A stretch of DNA of 64,000 nt, from assembly GCF_024448165.1 (NCBI RefSeq), contig NZ_JAMOLN010000007.1, positions 33,554 to 97,553 of the forward strand, in the 5' to 3' direction. Shown here piece after piece: positions 1-10,880 of this stretch (position 1 is its first letter; each line of letters starts with the position of its first letter). The notes under the pieces were generated by a model. The model made no database searches. It was given only the letters and a program-made list of their open reading frames with translations, and was not told the DNA's origin. This stretch comes from Streptomyces longispororuber (GTDB lineage: Bacteria > Actinomycetota > Actinomycetes > Streptomycetales > Streptomycetaceae). The translations under genes were made by a program, and so were the position numbers.

Positions 1-770
1 AGCCAGAACTGGTAGAAGGCGTACGGCGAGAACATCTCCGGGTCCAGCCAGACGGTGCCGGACTCGGTCTTGCCGAACTTGGTGCCGTCCGCCTTGGTGA
101 GCAGCGGCGTGCCGATCGCGTGCACCCCGGCCTCCGGGTGGACCCGGTGGATCAGGTCGGTGCCCGAGGTCAGGTTGCCCCACTGGTCGCTGCCGCCGGT
201 CTGCAGGGTGCAGCCGTACTGCTCGTACAGCTTGAGGTAGTCCATCCCCTGCAGGATCTGGTAGCTGAACTCCGTGTAGCTGATGCCCGCGTCCGAGTTG
301 AGCCGCCGGGAGACGGCCTCCTTGGCGATCATCTTGTTGACCCGGAAGTACTTGCCCATGTCGCGCAGGAACTCGATGGCGGACATGCCCTGGGTCCAGT
401 CCAGGTTGTTCACCATCGTCGCCGCGTGCGGGCCCTCGAAGTCGAGGAACCGCTCGATCTGACCGCGCAGCCGCTGCACCCAGCCGGCCACGACCTCCGG
501 TGAGTTCAGGGTGCGCTCGGCCGTCGGCTTCGGGTCACCGATCAGGCCGGTGGCGCCGCCGACCAGACCCAGCGGGCGGTGTCCCGCCTGCTGGATGCGC
601 CGCATGGTGAGGATCTGCACCAGGTTGCCCAGGTGCAGGCTCGGCGCGGTCGGGTCGAAGCCGCAATAGAACGTGACCGGACCGTCCGCGAACGCCTTGC
701 GCAGCTCGTCCTCGTCGGTGGACAGGGCGATGAGCCCGCGCCACTTGAGTTCGTCGACGATGTCCGTCAC
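1..770 (-). CDS. tyrS: Tyrosyl-tRNA synthetase, 3' end cut by window edge
   Basis: Class I aminoacyl-tRNA synthetase that charges tRNA-Tyr in the cytoplasm. About 256 N-terminal residues are visible; the C-terminal tRNA-binding part lies outside the window. The start is GTG at 768-770 (protein begins [12 protein letters not shown]). The HIGH-type signature appears as SLHLGN about 45 residues in. The tyrosine-binding region ([18 protein letters not shown]) and a GGSDQWGN segment follow. The second signature is a KFGKT form of KMSKS close to the window edge. This is the bacterial TyrS pattern. It is downstream of and co-oriented with the tldE/tldD pair, with a 63-nt gap. Identity is secure; only completeness is limited. 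Confidence 0.95.
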   Translation of the reverse strand, partial: MTDIVDELKWRGLIALSTDEDELRKAFADGPVTFYCGFDPTAPSLHLGNLVQILTMRRIQQAGHRPLGLVGGATGLIGDPKPTAERTLNSPEVVAGWVQRLRGQIERFLDFEGPHAATMVNNLDWTQGMSAIEFLRDMGKYFRVNKMIAKEAVSRRLNSDAGISYTEFSYQILQGMDYLKLYEQYGCTLQTGGSDQWGNLTSGTDLIHRVHPEAGVHAIGTPLLTKADGTKFGKTESGTVWLDPEMFSPYAFYQFW

Positions 771-833
771 GGTTCTGGTTCTCCTTGAACAGTTCTGTTG
801 GGGCCCTGCCAGTCTATGGGCGAAACCGGAGGG

Positions 834-2230
834 TCAGACGCCCTGGCTGACCGAGCTCATGTTGAAGTCCGGCACCCGCAGAGCCGGCATCGCAGCCCTA
901 GTGAACCAGTCACCCCACTCCCGGGGCAGCGTCTTTTCCGTCCGCCCGGCCTCCGTGGCCCGGCCCAGCAGGTCCACCGGCGACTCGTTGAACCGGAAGT
1001 TGTTCACCTCGCCGACGACCTCGCCGTTCTCCACGAGGTACACGCCGTCCCGGGTCAGACCGGTCAGCAGCAGCGTCGCCGGATCGACCTCGCGGATGTA
1101 CCAGAGGCAGGTCAGCAGCAGCCCGCGGCCCGTCGCGGCGACCATCTCGTCGAGGGATGTGTCCGAGCCGCCGTCCAGGATCAGGTTGTCGCCCGCGGGC
1201 GCGACCGGGAGACCGGTCAGCCCGGCGCTGTGCCGCGTCGTGGTCAGGTGCCGGAGCTCACCGCCGGAGATCCACTCGGTCGCACCGAGCGGCAGCCCGT
1301 TGTCAAAGACGGACGCGTCGTCCCCGGAGGCGTGCGCGAGCACGAACGGCGCCGACTCCAGGCCCGGCGCGTGCGGATCGCTGCGCAGCGACAGCGGCAG
1401 CCTGGTCAGCCGCTCGCCGACGCGGGTGCCGCCGCCCGGCTTGCTGAAGACGGTCCGGCCCTCGGCGGCGTCCCGCGCCCCCGCCGACCACAGCTGGTAG
1501 ATCAGCAGGTCGGCGACGGCGGTCGGCGGCAGCAGCGTCTCGTACCGGCCGGCGGGCAGCTCGATCCGCCGCTCGGCCCAGCCGAGCCGCTTCGCCAGCT
1601 CCGCGTCCATCGCCGCCGGATCGACGTCCGTGAAGTCCCTGGTCGAGCGCCCCGCCCACGCCGAGCGCCGGCGGTCCGGCGACTTGGCGTTCAGCTCCAG
1701 CGTCCCGTTGGGCTGGTCGTGGCGCAGCCGCAGCCCCGCCGACGTGCCGAGGTAGCTCGACGTCAGCTCGTGGTTGGCGAACCCGTACAGCTCGCGCCCG
1801 CCCGCGCCGGCCCGCGCGAACGCCTCGCCGAGCGCGGGCGCGAAGTCCTTGAAGACGGCCGACGACGTCTCGGCGGGCGCGTCCGTGAAGTCGGCGGAGT
1901 GCGGCACGCCGGAGACGAGCGGCTGCGCGTCCTCCGCGGGCCCGGCCTTCGCCGCGGCCTCCTCGGCGGACCTGACCAGCGCCTCCAGGTCGTCCGCGGT
2001 CACCGCCGACCGGGACACGACACCGGTCGCCGTCCCCTCCTTGCCGTCGACGGTCGCGATCACGGTGAGGGTGCGGCCCCGCGTGACCCCGTTCGTCGTC
2101 AGCGCGTTGCCCGCCCAGCGCAGGTTCGCGGTGGACGTCTCGTCGGCGATGACGACACAGCCGTCGGCCCGCGACAGCTCCAGGGCGCGCTCGACGATCT
2201 CGTACGGCTTGTTCCCGGGCGTACGGGGGC

Positions 2231-2234
<4 letters not shown>
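834..2234 (-). CDS. pmbA: TldE/PmbA-type metallopeptidase family protein
   Basis: Partner subunit of the TldD/TldE heterodimeric protease (peptidase family U62/M103), 466 residues. In enterobacteria the pair unfolds and degrades small peptides, for example in microcin B17 leader removal and CcdA turnover. Like other TldE proteins this one lacks the HExxxH zinc motif that its partner carries. Recognisable segments are the N-terminal ERALELSRADG, a central SWRTSRD-like substrate segment, and the conserved C-terminal VNNFRFNESPVDLLG. The ATG start at 2232-2234 gives a 4-nt ATGA overlap with the end of tldD, so the two are translationally coupled. The role in Streptomyces is not defined; the family assignment is firm. 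Confidence 0.9.
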
Positions 2235-3754
<1,520 letters not shown>

Positions 3755-3835
3755 GAGTGTCTCCCTGTCGTTGCCACCGTGAGCCCCGATCATGTCGCGC
3801 GGCGGGGGTGCGCGGCCAGACCTTTCTGTAGGGAC

Positions 3836-4655
<820 letters not shown>

Positions 4656-4660
4656 GCACG

Positions 4661-5446
4661 ATGACGAACACGACTGGAATCCTCGAGGGCAAGAAGATCC
4701 TCATCACCGGTGTGCTGATGGAGTCCTCCATCGCCTTCCACACCGCGAAGCTGGCCCAGGAGCAGGGCGCGGAGATCATCCTCACCGCCTGGCCGCGGCC
4801 GACGCTGACCGAGCGCATCGCCAAGAAGCTGCCCCACCCCGACAAGGTGAAGGTGCTGGAGCTCGACGTCTCGAACGACGAGCACCTCGCCCGCCTGGAG
4901 GGCCAGGTCCGCGAGCACCTCGGCGACCGCATCGACGGCGTCGTGCACTCCATCGGCTTCGCCCCGCAGGACGCGCTCGGCGGCAACTTCCTGAACACGC
5001 CGTTCGAGTCCGTGGCCACCGCCATGCACGTCTCCGCCTTCTCCCTGAAGTCGCTGACGATGGCGCTGCTGCCGCTGATGTCCGAGGGCGGTTCCGTCGT
5101 CGGCCTGACCTTCGACGCGCAGTTCGCCTGGCCGCAGTACGACTGGATGGGCCCGGCCAAGGCCGCGCTGGAGGCCACCAGCCGCTACATGGCGCGCGAC
5201 CTCGGCAAGCAGAACATCCGCTGCAACCTGATCTCGGCGGGCCCGATCGGCTCCATGGCCGCGAAGTCGATCCCCGGCTTCAGCGAGCTCGCCTCGGTCT
5301 GGGACAGCCGCTCCCCGCTGGAGTGGAAGCTCGAGGACCCGGAGCCGGCCGGCCGCGGCATCGTCGCGCTGCTCTCGGACTGGTTCCCGAAGACGACGGG
5401 CGAGATCATCCACGTCGACGGCGGCCTGCACGCCATCGGCGCGTAA
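4661..5446 (+). CDS. fabI: Enoyl-[ACP] reductase (NADH), InhA/FabI type
   Basis: Catalyses the last reduction of the fatty-acid elongation cycle and is orthologous to mycobacterial InhA. 261 residues from ATG 4661. Visible signatures are the ILITGVLMESSIAFHTA nucleotide-binding segment (divergent SDR fold), VHSIGFAP, and the catalytic pair in YDWMGPAKAAL (Tyr-x6-Lys). The C-terminus GEIIHVDGG is typical. It lies 5 nt behind fabG in an operon. A short hairpin follows the stop. Nothing is missing. InhA-class enzymes are the targets of isoniazid-NAD and triclosan, but resistance substitutions cannot be judged by eye. Confidence 0.95.
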   Translation: MTNTTGILEGKKILITGVLMESSIAFHTAKLAQEQGAEIILTAWPRPTLTERIAKKLPHPDKVKVLELDVSNDEHLARLEGQVREHLGDRIDGVVHSIGFAPQDALGGNFLNTPFESVATAMHVSAFSLKSLTMALLPLMSEGGSVVGLTFDAQFAWPQYDWMGPAKAALEATSRYMARDLGKQNIRCNLISAGPIGSMAAKSIPGFSELASVWDSRSPLEWKLEDPEPAGRGIVALLSDWFPKTTGEIIHVDGGLHAIGA

Positions 5447-5466
5447 GCGCTCCGCTCGGTTCCCCG

Positions 5467-5483
5467 CGCCCCTGAAGGGCGCA
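5467..5483 (+). terminator. Short GC hairpin after fabI
   Basis: GCGCCC (5467-5472) pairs with GGGCGC (5478-5483) around a 5-nt loop, 20 nt after the fabI stop. The surrounding string (ccccgcgcccctgaaggg) matches the short dispersed palindrome often seen after Streptomyces genes. No U-tract, so terminator function is an inference. Confidence 0.4.
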
Positions 5484-5554
5484 CCACCCGTTCGGCTCAC
5501 CGGCCGGGCGGACCGAAGGGGCCTCACCGCACTCTGGTGCGAGGAGGTCCCTTC

Positions 5555-5899
5555 GTGCGTCTGGCCCACCGGATAGCCCCCGCCATAGCCGCCCTGGCGC
5601 TGATCATCGCGGTGCCGTCCCAGGCGGTGCCCGACGACCGGTCCGCCGGGAAGAAGCGCGAGCTCTTCGGCGCCCAGTGCCGCATCGAGGTCGACCGGTC
5701 ACGGGTGAGCGCCACCTGTCACAACCCGTACCCGGGCGTCGACCGGGTCGCCCTGCACATCGAGTGCGACCAGTGGTGGGACATCGACACCGACTCACGG
5801 CCGCGGGCCGTCGACCCCGCCGAGACCGTACGCCTCGACGGGCGGTGCTGGAAGAACGTGCGCGGCGCCTGGGTCAGTCACCGGAAGGCGCCGGTGTGA
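5555..5899 (+). CDS. Small secreted protein of unknown function
   Basis: 114-residue protein with a Sec-type signal peptide: basic start (VRLAHRI), hydrophobic core APAIAALALIIAV and a likely cleavage after PSQA. The mature part has four cysteines (GAQC, SATC, HIEC, DGRC), suggesting two disulfides, and a WWDIDTD segment. The GTG at 5555 is preferred over the upstream in-frame GTG 5537 because GAGGAGGT (5541-5548) is correctly spaced for it. Its 3' end overlaps the convergent GntR gene by 26 nt. Not recognised as a named family; the extracellular location is the only confident statement. Confidence 0.7.
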   Translation: MRLAHRIAPAIAALALIIAVPSQAVPDDRSAGKKRELFGAQCRIEVDRSRVSATCHNPYPGVDRVALHIECDQWWDIDTDSRPRAVDPAETVRLDGRCWKNVRGAWVSHRKAPV

Positions 5900-6569
5900 G
5901 CCGGGCCTGCCGGCACTGGAACGCATAGCCCGCCGCCTCCAGGGCGGCCGCCTCCGCGTCGCCGACCCGGATCGCGTCGACCAGGCGCGTGTGGTCCATG
6001 TGGTTCTCGGCGGTGAGCCGCTCGCCCACGTCCTCGCGCAGCCAGTCCCGCAGCACCTCGCCCAGGTCCGCGTACATCGCCGTCATCACGTCGTTGTGGG
6101 ACGCCGCCACCACGGCCATGTGGAACGTCGCGTCCGCCGTCACGAACGCCTCCGTGTCCCGCGACTCCCACGCCTCCTCACGCCGTACGAGGAGCGTGTC
6201 CAGCTGCTTCAGATCGCGCTCGGTGCGCCGCACGGCGGCCAGCTTCGCCGCGCTCGACTCCAGCGTGGAACGGAGCTCGGCGATGTGCCGGGGGTCGGCC
6301 TCCGCGAACCGCCGCTGCATCACGCCCGCCAGCTCACTGGTCGCCACGACGTACGTGCCCGAGCCCTGCCGGATGTCGAGGAGGCCGTTGTGCGCGAGGG
6401 CGCGCACCGCCTCGCGCACCGTGTTCCGGGCGACGCCCAGCTGCTCGACGAGCTCCGGCTCCGTCGGGATGCGGGAGCCCACCGGCCACTCGCCCGAGGA
6501 GATCTGGGCGCGCAGGGCGGAGATGACCTGCTCGGACAGGGCCGAGCGCCGGGGGGAGGTCAGCGGCAT
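5874..6569 (-). CDS. GntR-family (FadR/FCD subfamily) transcriptional regulator
   Basis: 231-residue regulator. The N-terminal winged helix contains SGEWPVGSRIPTEPELVEQLGVARNTVREAVRALAHNGLL, the GntR HTH. The C-terminal all-helical FCD ligand domain has the metal-site pattern DATFHMAVV, a second His in ENHMDHTRLVDAI and an Asp/Glu-rich helix. The ATG at 6567-6569 is the first plausible start. It is divergent from an MFS transporter gene, and the 91-nt gap holds two overlapping perfect palindromes, so it very probably controls that transporter and itself. The effector is unknown; FCD proteins usually bind carboxylates. Confidence 0.9.
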   Translation of the reverse strand: MPLTSPRRSALSEQVISALRAQISSGEWPVGSRIPTEPELVEQLGVARNTVREAVRALAHNGLLDIRQGSGTYVVATSELAGVMQRRFAEADPRHIAELRSTLESSAAKLAAVRRTERDLKQLDTLLVRREEAWESRDTEAFVTADATFHMAVVAASHNDVMTAMYADLGEVLRDWLREDVGERLTAENHMDHTRLVDAIRVGDAEAAALEAAGYAFQCRQARLTPAPSGD

Positions 6570-6628
6570 GACGTTCCTTCGCTGTGGGGCACCGGGGGTC
6601 TGGAGGTGGCTCAAGTGTGACGCAAACG

Positions 6629-6655
6629 GATTGGACAACCAATCATCCCATGATT
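6629..6655. promoter_or_regulatory. Overlapping palindromes, probable GntR operator
   Basis: GATTGG-ACAA-CCAATC (6629-6644) is a perfect 6-bp-arm inverted repeat. It overlaps a second perfect repeat, AATCAT-CCC-ATGATT (6641-6655). Both lie between the divergent GntR and MFS genes, the second ending 5 nt before the MFS start. The first has the TTGG/CCAA half-sites common in FadR-type GntR operators. Confidence 0.6.
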
Positions 6656-6660
6656 CTAAG

Positions 6661-7974
6661 ATGGGTCTCATGGCTAGTGAGGAAACCCCGACGATGGCAC
6701 CACCACCGACCGCCGAGACCGCCGTACGCGAGGAGAAAACCGCCCCGCGCACGTGGGCGGTGCGGCTGGTTACCGTCGGCATCGTCCTCGCCGCGCTGAA
6801 CCTGCGCCCGGCCATCACCAGCCTCGGCGCCCTCCTCGAAGAGGTCCGTGACGGGCTCGGCATGAGCGGCGGCGTCGCCGGACTGCTCACCTCCGTGCCG
6901 CCGCTCTGCTTCGCGATCTTCGGCGTGATGGCGCCCCGGCTCGCCAAGCGCTTCGGCGCGAGCGCCGTCGTCTGCGCCGGCATGGCCGCGATCACGGCGG
7001 GCCTGATCATCCGCCCGTACACGGGCAACACGGTCGGCTTCCTCGTCGCCAGCGCCCTCGCGCTCATGGGCATCGCGGTCAGCAACGTCCTGATGCCGGT
7101 GATCGTCAAGCGCTGGTTCCCCGACCGCGTCGGCTCCATGACCGGCGTCTACTCGATGGCCCTCGCGGCCGGCACCTCCCTCGCCGCCGCCGCGACCGTG
7201 CCCATGACCGATGCCCTGGGCGGCAATTGGCAGACCGGCCTCGCCGTGTGGGCCGCGCTCGGCGCCGCCGCCGTGCTGCCCTGGATCCCGCTCGTCCGGG
7301 AGAAGGGCCCGGCCCCCGCCGCACCCGTCACGCGGTCCGCGACCGCCGACGCCGACGGCGACGGACTGCGCATCACCCGCAGCCGCACCGCGTGGGCGCT
7401 CGCCGTCTTCTTCGGCCTCCAGGCCACCGCCGCGTACATCACGATGGGCTGGATGGCGCAGATCTTCCGGGACTCCGGGGTCTCCGCGTCGACCGCGGGC
7501 CTGCTGCTCGCCGTCACCATGGTGATGGGCGTGCCGCTCGGCTTCGTCATCCCGCGCGTCGCCGCCCGGCTGCCCAGCCAGGGCCCGATGGTGATCGCGC
7601 TCGGCGTGTGCGGTCTGGCCGGATACGCGGGCCTGTACCTCGCCCCGGCGTCCGGGGCCTGGGCGTGGGCGATCCTGCTCGGCATCTCCAACTGCGCCTT
7701 CCCGCTGGCCCTCACGATGGTCGGCATGCGCGCCCGCACCGGCGCCGGTGTCGTCAAGCTGTCCGCGTTCGCGCAGTCCACCGGCTATCTGATCTCGATC
7801 CCCGGCCCGCTGCTCGTCGGCGTCCTCTACGAGGCCACCGACGGCTGGGGCGTGCCGATCGCCCTGATGGCCACGCTGATGGTGCCGCAGATCGTGATCG
7901 GTGTCCTCGCCGGCCGCAACCGCACGGTCGAGGACGAGGCGGCGGCCGTACGCGAGGGTGCCCCGGCGTCCTGA
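6661..7974 (+). CDS. MFS transporter, CynX/NimT family
   Basis: 437-residue, about 12-TM major facilitator in the cytoplasmic membrane. The start of TM1 reads VGIVLAALNLRPAITSLGALLEEV, the signature of the CynX/NimT group (cyanate, nitroimidazole or 2-aminobenzimidazole-type solutes), and a conserved Asp/Arg segment KRWFPDRVGSMTG follows TM4. Two in-frame ATGs (6661, 6670) are possible; neither has a clear ribosome site. It is divergent from the GntR gene and followed by a 39-residue membrane peptide found with such transporters. The substrate is not deducible from sequence. Confidence 0.88.
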   Translation: MGLMASEETPTMAPPPTAETAVREEKTAPRTWAVRLVTVGIVLAALNLRPAITSLGALLEEVRDGLGMSGGVAGLLTSVPPLCFAIFGVMAPRLAKRFGASAVVCAGMAAITAGLIIRPYTGNTVGFLVASALALMGIAVSNVLMPVIVKRWFPDRVGSMTGVYSMALAAGTSLAAAATVPMTDALGGNWQTGLAVWAALGAAAVLPWIPLVREKGPAPAAPVTRSATADADGDGLRITRSRTAWALAVFFGLQATAAYITMGWMAQIFRDSGVSASTAGLLLAVTMVMGVPLGFVIPRVAARLPSQGPMVIALGVCGLAGYAGLYLAPASGAWAWAILLGISNCAFPLALTMVGMRARTGAGVVKLSAFAQSTGYLISIPGPLLVGVLYEATDGWGVPIALMATLMVPQIVIGVLAGRNRTVEDEAAAVREGAPAS

Positions 7975-8003
7975 CGGCGGGGGACGGGTGCGACACTTGC
8001 CGC

Positions 8004-8123
8004 ATGTCGCCTGTGCTCGAACCCAATCCCCAGAACGGCCAGAAGAAGCTCCTTCTCGTGCTCGGCGCGATGCTGGCCGTCACCGTGATCGTCGGCATCA
8101 TTGCGACCATCGCATCGCCGTGA
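8004..8123 (+). CDS. SGM_5486-type small transporter-associated membrane peptide
   Basis: 39-residue protein: polar start with PNPQNGQKK, then one transmembrane helix (LLLVLGAMLAVTVIVGIIATIA). The PNPQNGQKK start followed by one helix matches the small protein family that Streptomyces annotations call SGM_5486 transporter-associated. It lies 29 nt after the MFS gene, same strand. Probably an accessory or stabilising subunit of the transporter; function not demonstrated as far as I know. Confidence 0.7.
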   Translation: MSPVLEPNPQNGQKKLLLVLGAMLAVTVIVGIIATIASP

Positions 8124-8142
8124 CCTGACGCGCGGCCCCGGG

Positions 8143-8172
8143 GGTGGGGTTAACTCCACCATCCCCTAGGGG
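8143..8172. promoter_or_regulatory. Nested palindromes upstream of small membrane protein gene
   Basis: Positions 8143-8160 read GGTGG-g-GTTAAC-t-CCACC, an 18-bp near-perfect palindrome centred on GTTAAC. Right after it, CCCCTAGGGG (8163-8172) is a perfect 10-bp palindrome. Together they form a G-run / TTAA / C-run / CTAG pattern about 130 nt upstream of the gene at 8298. Candidate operator; the cognate regulator is unknown. Confidence 0.35.
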
Positions 8173-8297
8173 GCCAGTGTCAGGGTGAAGTGGGTGGATC
8201 ACCGGATGGGGCGGGAGCCGCCGGGTCCGTACCTTCGAAGTGTCGCCGGGACCGTCGGTGACGCGGACGAAGAAGACCACGGACCACGGAGGCACCG

Positions 8298-8504
8298 ATG
8301 TCGGCCCCCACGCACACCCGGACCCGCCCGGCCGTCACCGGTGGCGTCGACATCCGGCTGCCCTGGTGGGCCGTCGTGCTGCCGGCCGTCGCCTTCGTGG
8401 CGCTGCTCCTGCTGATCCTCAACCCGTCCGACGCGCAGGCCGCGGCGGGTGACCCGAGCCTCGCCCACATCCTCGAGCGCGCCAGGGAACTCGTGCTTCC
8501 CTGA
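8298..8504 (+). CDS. Small single-pass membrane protein, unknown
   Basis: 68 residues: a 20-residue polar N-terminus, one transmembrane helix (WWAVVLPAVAFVALLLLIL), and a short amphipathic tail (SLAHILERARELV). An acggaggcaccg sequence ahead of the ATG provides a ribosome site, and codon use is normal. No family recognised. It lies between the transporter-associated peptide gene and the SixA-like phosphatase gene, same strand. Confidence 0.6.
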   Translation: MSAPTHTRTRPAVTGGVDIRLPWWAVVLPAVAFVALLLLILNPSDAQAAAGDPSLAHILERARELVLP

Positions 8505-8589
8505 CACCTTTCAGCCGCTGTTCACCCGTGCCGGGGGAGCACGTCAACTCCCTGCGCCCCGCGCCCGGTTTCATGCGAAGCTGGGACCC

Positions 8590-9108
8590 ATGAGCGTCGC
8601 AGAACCCCGCAGGATTGTCCTTTTCCGGCATGCCAAGGCGGACTGGCCTCAGGTGAACGATCACGAGCGGCCGCTCGCCGAGCGGGGCCGCAGGGACGCA
8701 CCCGTCGCCGGCCGCAAGCTGGCCGACTCCGGAGTCCCGTTCGACCTGGCCCTCTGCTCGACCGCCACCCGCACCCGCGAGACCTGGAAGCTCGCCGTGG
8801 CCGAACTGGCCGAGCGACCGAAGACGGTCTACGAGGAGCGGATCTACGAGGCGTCACCGGGCGAGCTGATCGCCCTGCTGAACGAGACCCAGGACGACGT
8901 GCGCAACGCCGTCCTGATCGGCCACAACCCCGGAGTGCAGGCCCTCACCGAGATCCTCGCCCCGGAGTCCGGCGGAGAGGCACGGGAGCGGCTGAACCGG
9001 CGCGGCTTCCCGACCGCCGCGTTCGCCGTCCTCACCTTCTCCGGCCCGTGGAAGAGCCTGGAACCGGGCACCGCCACGCTCGTCGACTACTGGGCGCCGA
9101 GCGAGTAG
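8590..9108 (+). CDS. SixA-type phosphohistidine phosphatase (histidine phosphatase superfamily)
   Basis: 172-residue member of the branch-1 histidine phosphatase fold. The catalytic phospho-acceptor motif is FRHAKADW (RHxK form typical of SixA, not RHG). CSTATRTRETW supplies the second Arg, and the second catalytic His is in IGHNPGVQ. SixA removes phosphate from phosphohistidine in E. coli; the Streptomyces substrate is unknown. The ATG at 8590 follows GAAGCTGGG. A 20-bp-stem hairpin separates it from convergent serB. Confidence 0.85.
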   Translation: MSVAEPRRIVLFRHAKADWPQVNDHERPLAERGRRDAPVAGRKLADSGVPFDLALCSTATRTRETWKLAVAELAERPKTVYEERIYEASPGELIALLNETQDDVRNAVLIGHNPGVQALTEILAPESGGEARERLNRRGFPTAAFAVLTFSGPWKSLEPGTATLVDYWAPSE

Positions 9109-9120
9109 CCACCCACACGG

Positions 9121-9166
9121 ACGTGAGGGCCCCGGCACCGCATCGTCGGTGCCGGGGCCCTCACGT
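9121..9166. terminator. Long bidirectional hairpin between the convergent sixA-like gene and serB
   Basis: Positions 9121-9140 and 9147-9166 are exact reverse complements (20-bp stem beginning ACGTGAGGGC) around the 6-nt loop CATCGT. It lies 12 nt after one stop and 18 nt before the other. Too perfect to be chance; it serves both converging transcripts. Confidence 0.88.
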
Positions 9167-9184
9167 GACCGCGCCGGACAGGCC

Positions 9185-10432
9185 CTACGCCTCGTGCAGG
9201 TCCGCCGTCTCGACCTCTTCGCGCGTGATGCCGAGCAGATAGAGGACGGTGTCCAGGAACGGCACGTTCACCGCGGTGTGCGCGGCCTCGCGGACCACCG
9301 GCTTCGCGTTGAAGGCCACGCCGAGCCCGGCTGCGTTCAGCATGTCCAGGTCGTTCGCGCCGTCGCCGATCGCCACGGTCTGGGCGAGCGGCACCCCGGC
9401 CTCCGTGGCGAACCGGCGCAGCAGCCGCGCCTTGCCCGCCCGGTCCACGATCTCGCCGGTCACCTTGCCGGTCAGCCTGCCGTCGACGATCTCCAGCGTG
9501 TTGGCCTGCGCGAAGTCGAGCCCGAGGCGCTCCTTCAGATCGTCCGTGACCTGGGTGAACCCGCCGGAGACCACGCCCACTTGGAAGCCGAGGCGCTTGA
9601 GCGTACGGATCAGCGTGCGCGCGCCGGGGGTCAGCCGCACCTCGCTCCTGACCTTGTCGACGACCGACGCGTCGAGCCCCGCGAGCAGCGCCACGCGCGC
9701 GTGCAGCGACTGCTCGAAGTCCAGCTCGCCGCGCATCGCCGCCGCCGTCACCTCGGCGACCTCGGCCTCACAGCCCGCGTGCGCCGCGAACAGCTCGATC
9801 ACCTCGTCCTGGATGAGCGTCGAGTCGACGTCCATCACGACGAGCCGCTGCGCGCGCCGGTGCAGCCCGGCCGCGACGACCGCCACGTCCACACCCTGCT
9901 GCGCGGCCTCTATGGCGAGCGCGGTGCGCAGCGCCTCCGTCTCGGTGCCGGACACCGCGAACTCGACCGCGGTGACCGGGTACTTGGCGAGCCGGAAGAT
10001 GCGGTCGATGTTGCTGCCGGTACCGGTGATCGTCGCGGCGATCGCGGCGGTCGACTCGGCGGTGAGCGGGTGCCCGAGCACGGTGACCAGGGAGCGGCCG
10101 GTGCCGCGCGGCCGGTTGTCACCGGTGCCGGAGATGATCTCGGCCTGCATCTTCATCGACTCCGCCCAGCTGTGGACGGTGGACCGCAGGTCGCCCTCGA
10201 GCCCGGCCGGGGGCGCGGTCACCAGGGCGCACAGGACCATGCGGCCACGGGTGACGACCTGCTCGATGTCGACGACGTCGACGGAGTAGGCGGCGAGGGT
10301 GTCGAAGAGGCCGGCGGTGATGCCGGGCCGGTCCTTGCCGAAGATCTTGACCAGGAGGGTCGGGACATCGGCCGCGGCGAGTTCTGTGCCGGCCGGGACA
10401 TCAGCGGGGTGCTGGGGCTGCGAAGCGCTCAT
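9185..10432 (-). CDS. serB: Phosphoserine phosphatase with tandem ACT domains
   Basis: Final step of serine synthesis, phosphoserine to serine; cytoplasmic. 415 residues. The N-terminal ~190 residues hold two ACT-like regulatory domains (LLVKIFGKDRPGITAGLFDTL and VTVLGHPLTAESTAAIA). The HAD domain follows with nucleophile motif VVMDVDSTLIQDEV, motif II GVVSGGFTQV, Lys in the RAGKARLL segment, and motif III IGDGANDLDML. This ACT-ACT-HAD layout is the mycobacterial/streptomycete SerB form, suggesting serine feedback. Convergent with the phosphatase gene across a strong hairpin. Confidence 0.95.
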   Translation of the reverse strand: MSASQPQHPADVPAGTELAAADVPTLLVKIFGKDRPGITAGLFDTLAAYSVDVVDIEQVVTRGRMVLCALVTAPPAGLEGDLRSTVHSWAESMKMQAEIISGTGDNRPRGTGRSLVTVLGHPLTAESTAAIAATITGTGSNIDRIFRLAKYPVTAVEFAVSGTETEALRTALAIEAAQQGVDVAVVAAGLHRRAQRLVVMDVDSTLIQDEVIELFAAHAGCEAEVAEVTAAAMRGELDFEQSLHARVALLAGLDASVVDKVRSEVRLTPGARTLIRTLKRLGFQVGVVSGGFTQVTDDLKERLGLDFAQANTLEIVDGRLTGKVTGEIVDRAGKARLLRRFATEAGVPLAQTVAIGDGANDLDMLNAAGLGVAFNAKPVVREAAHTAVNVPFLDTVLYLLGITREEVETADLHEA

Positions 10433-10444
10433 GATGGGCTTACG

Positions 10445-10672
10445 TTATCGGGCCTGCGTGCGAAGGTGCTCCGCCGGTCCGAGTGCCGGACGATCTTCGT
10501 GGGGCCGTGGGGCGTCCCGCCCGGCCCCGTTCACCTCCTGTTCTCGTCGCCCCTGTTCACCTCGGGCGGCGGGGGCGGCGGAGGCGGTGCCGAGACTGCC
10601 GAGCAGCAGGGCGGCGAGGGTCGCGGCGACGGCGGCCGGGCGGCTTCTGCGGACGAGGTCAACTGTGTTCAA
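10445..10672 (-). CDS. Possible small secreted protein
   Basis: 75 codons from a TTG start. The N-terminus looks like a signal peptide (VRRSRPAAVAATLAALLLGSL then GTASA-AP as a cleavage site), followed by a charged, low-complexity mature part. GGAG lies about 8 nt upstream of the start. Against it: the mature part has no recognisable family, and the upstream region of serB could simply be open by high GC. The region from here to 10880 holds no other supported gene. Confidence 0.35.
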   Translation of the reverse strand: MNTVDLVRRSRPAAVAATLAALLLGSLGTASAAPAARGEQGRREQEVNGAGRDAPRPHEDRPALGPAEHLRTQAR

Positions 10673-10880
10673 GGGAGCGGCTCCTGTGCCGGCTGTACAC
10701 GAAATGGCGCTGAGAGCCGGGATGTTAGGAACCCGCGCGGGTCGGGAGCCACCCCTTGGATCATTGCGTTCATAGTGTTCGTCCGGCCAGCTCCCCCGGG
10801 TGGGCCGCGATGTCTTACGGAGCGGTGACGTGCCGGGCGTGGCGGCGGATTCCGTCGGGGCCGCGCCCTAGCGTGACGCC

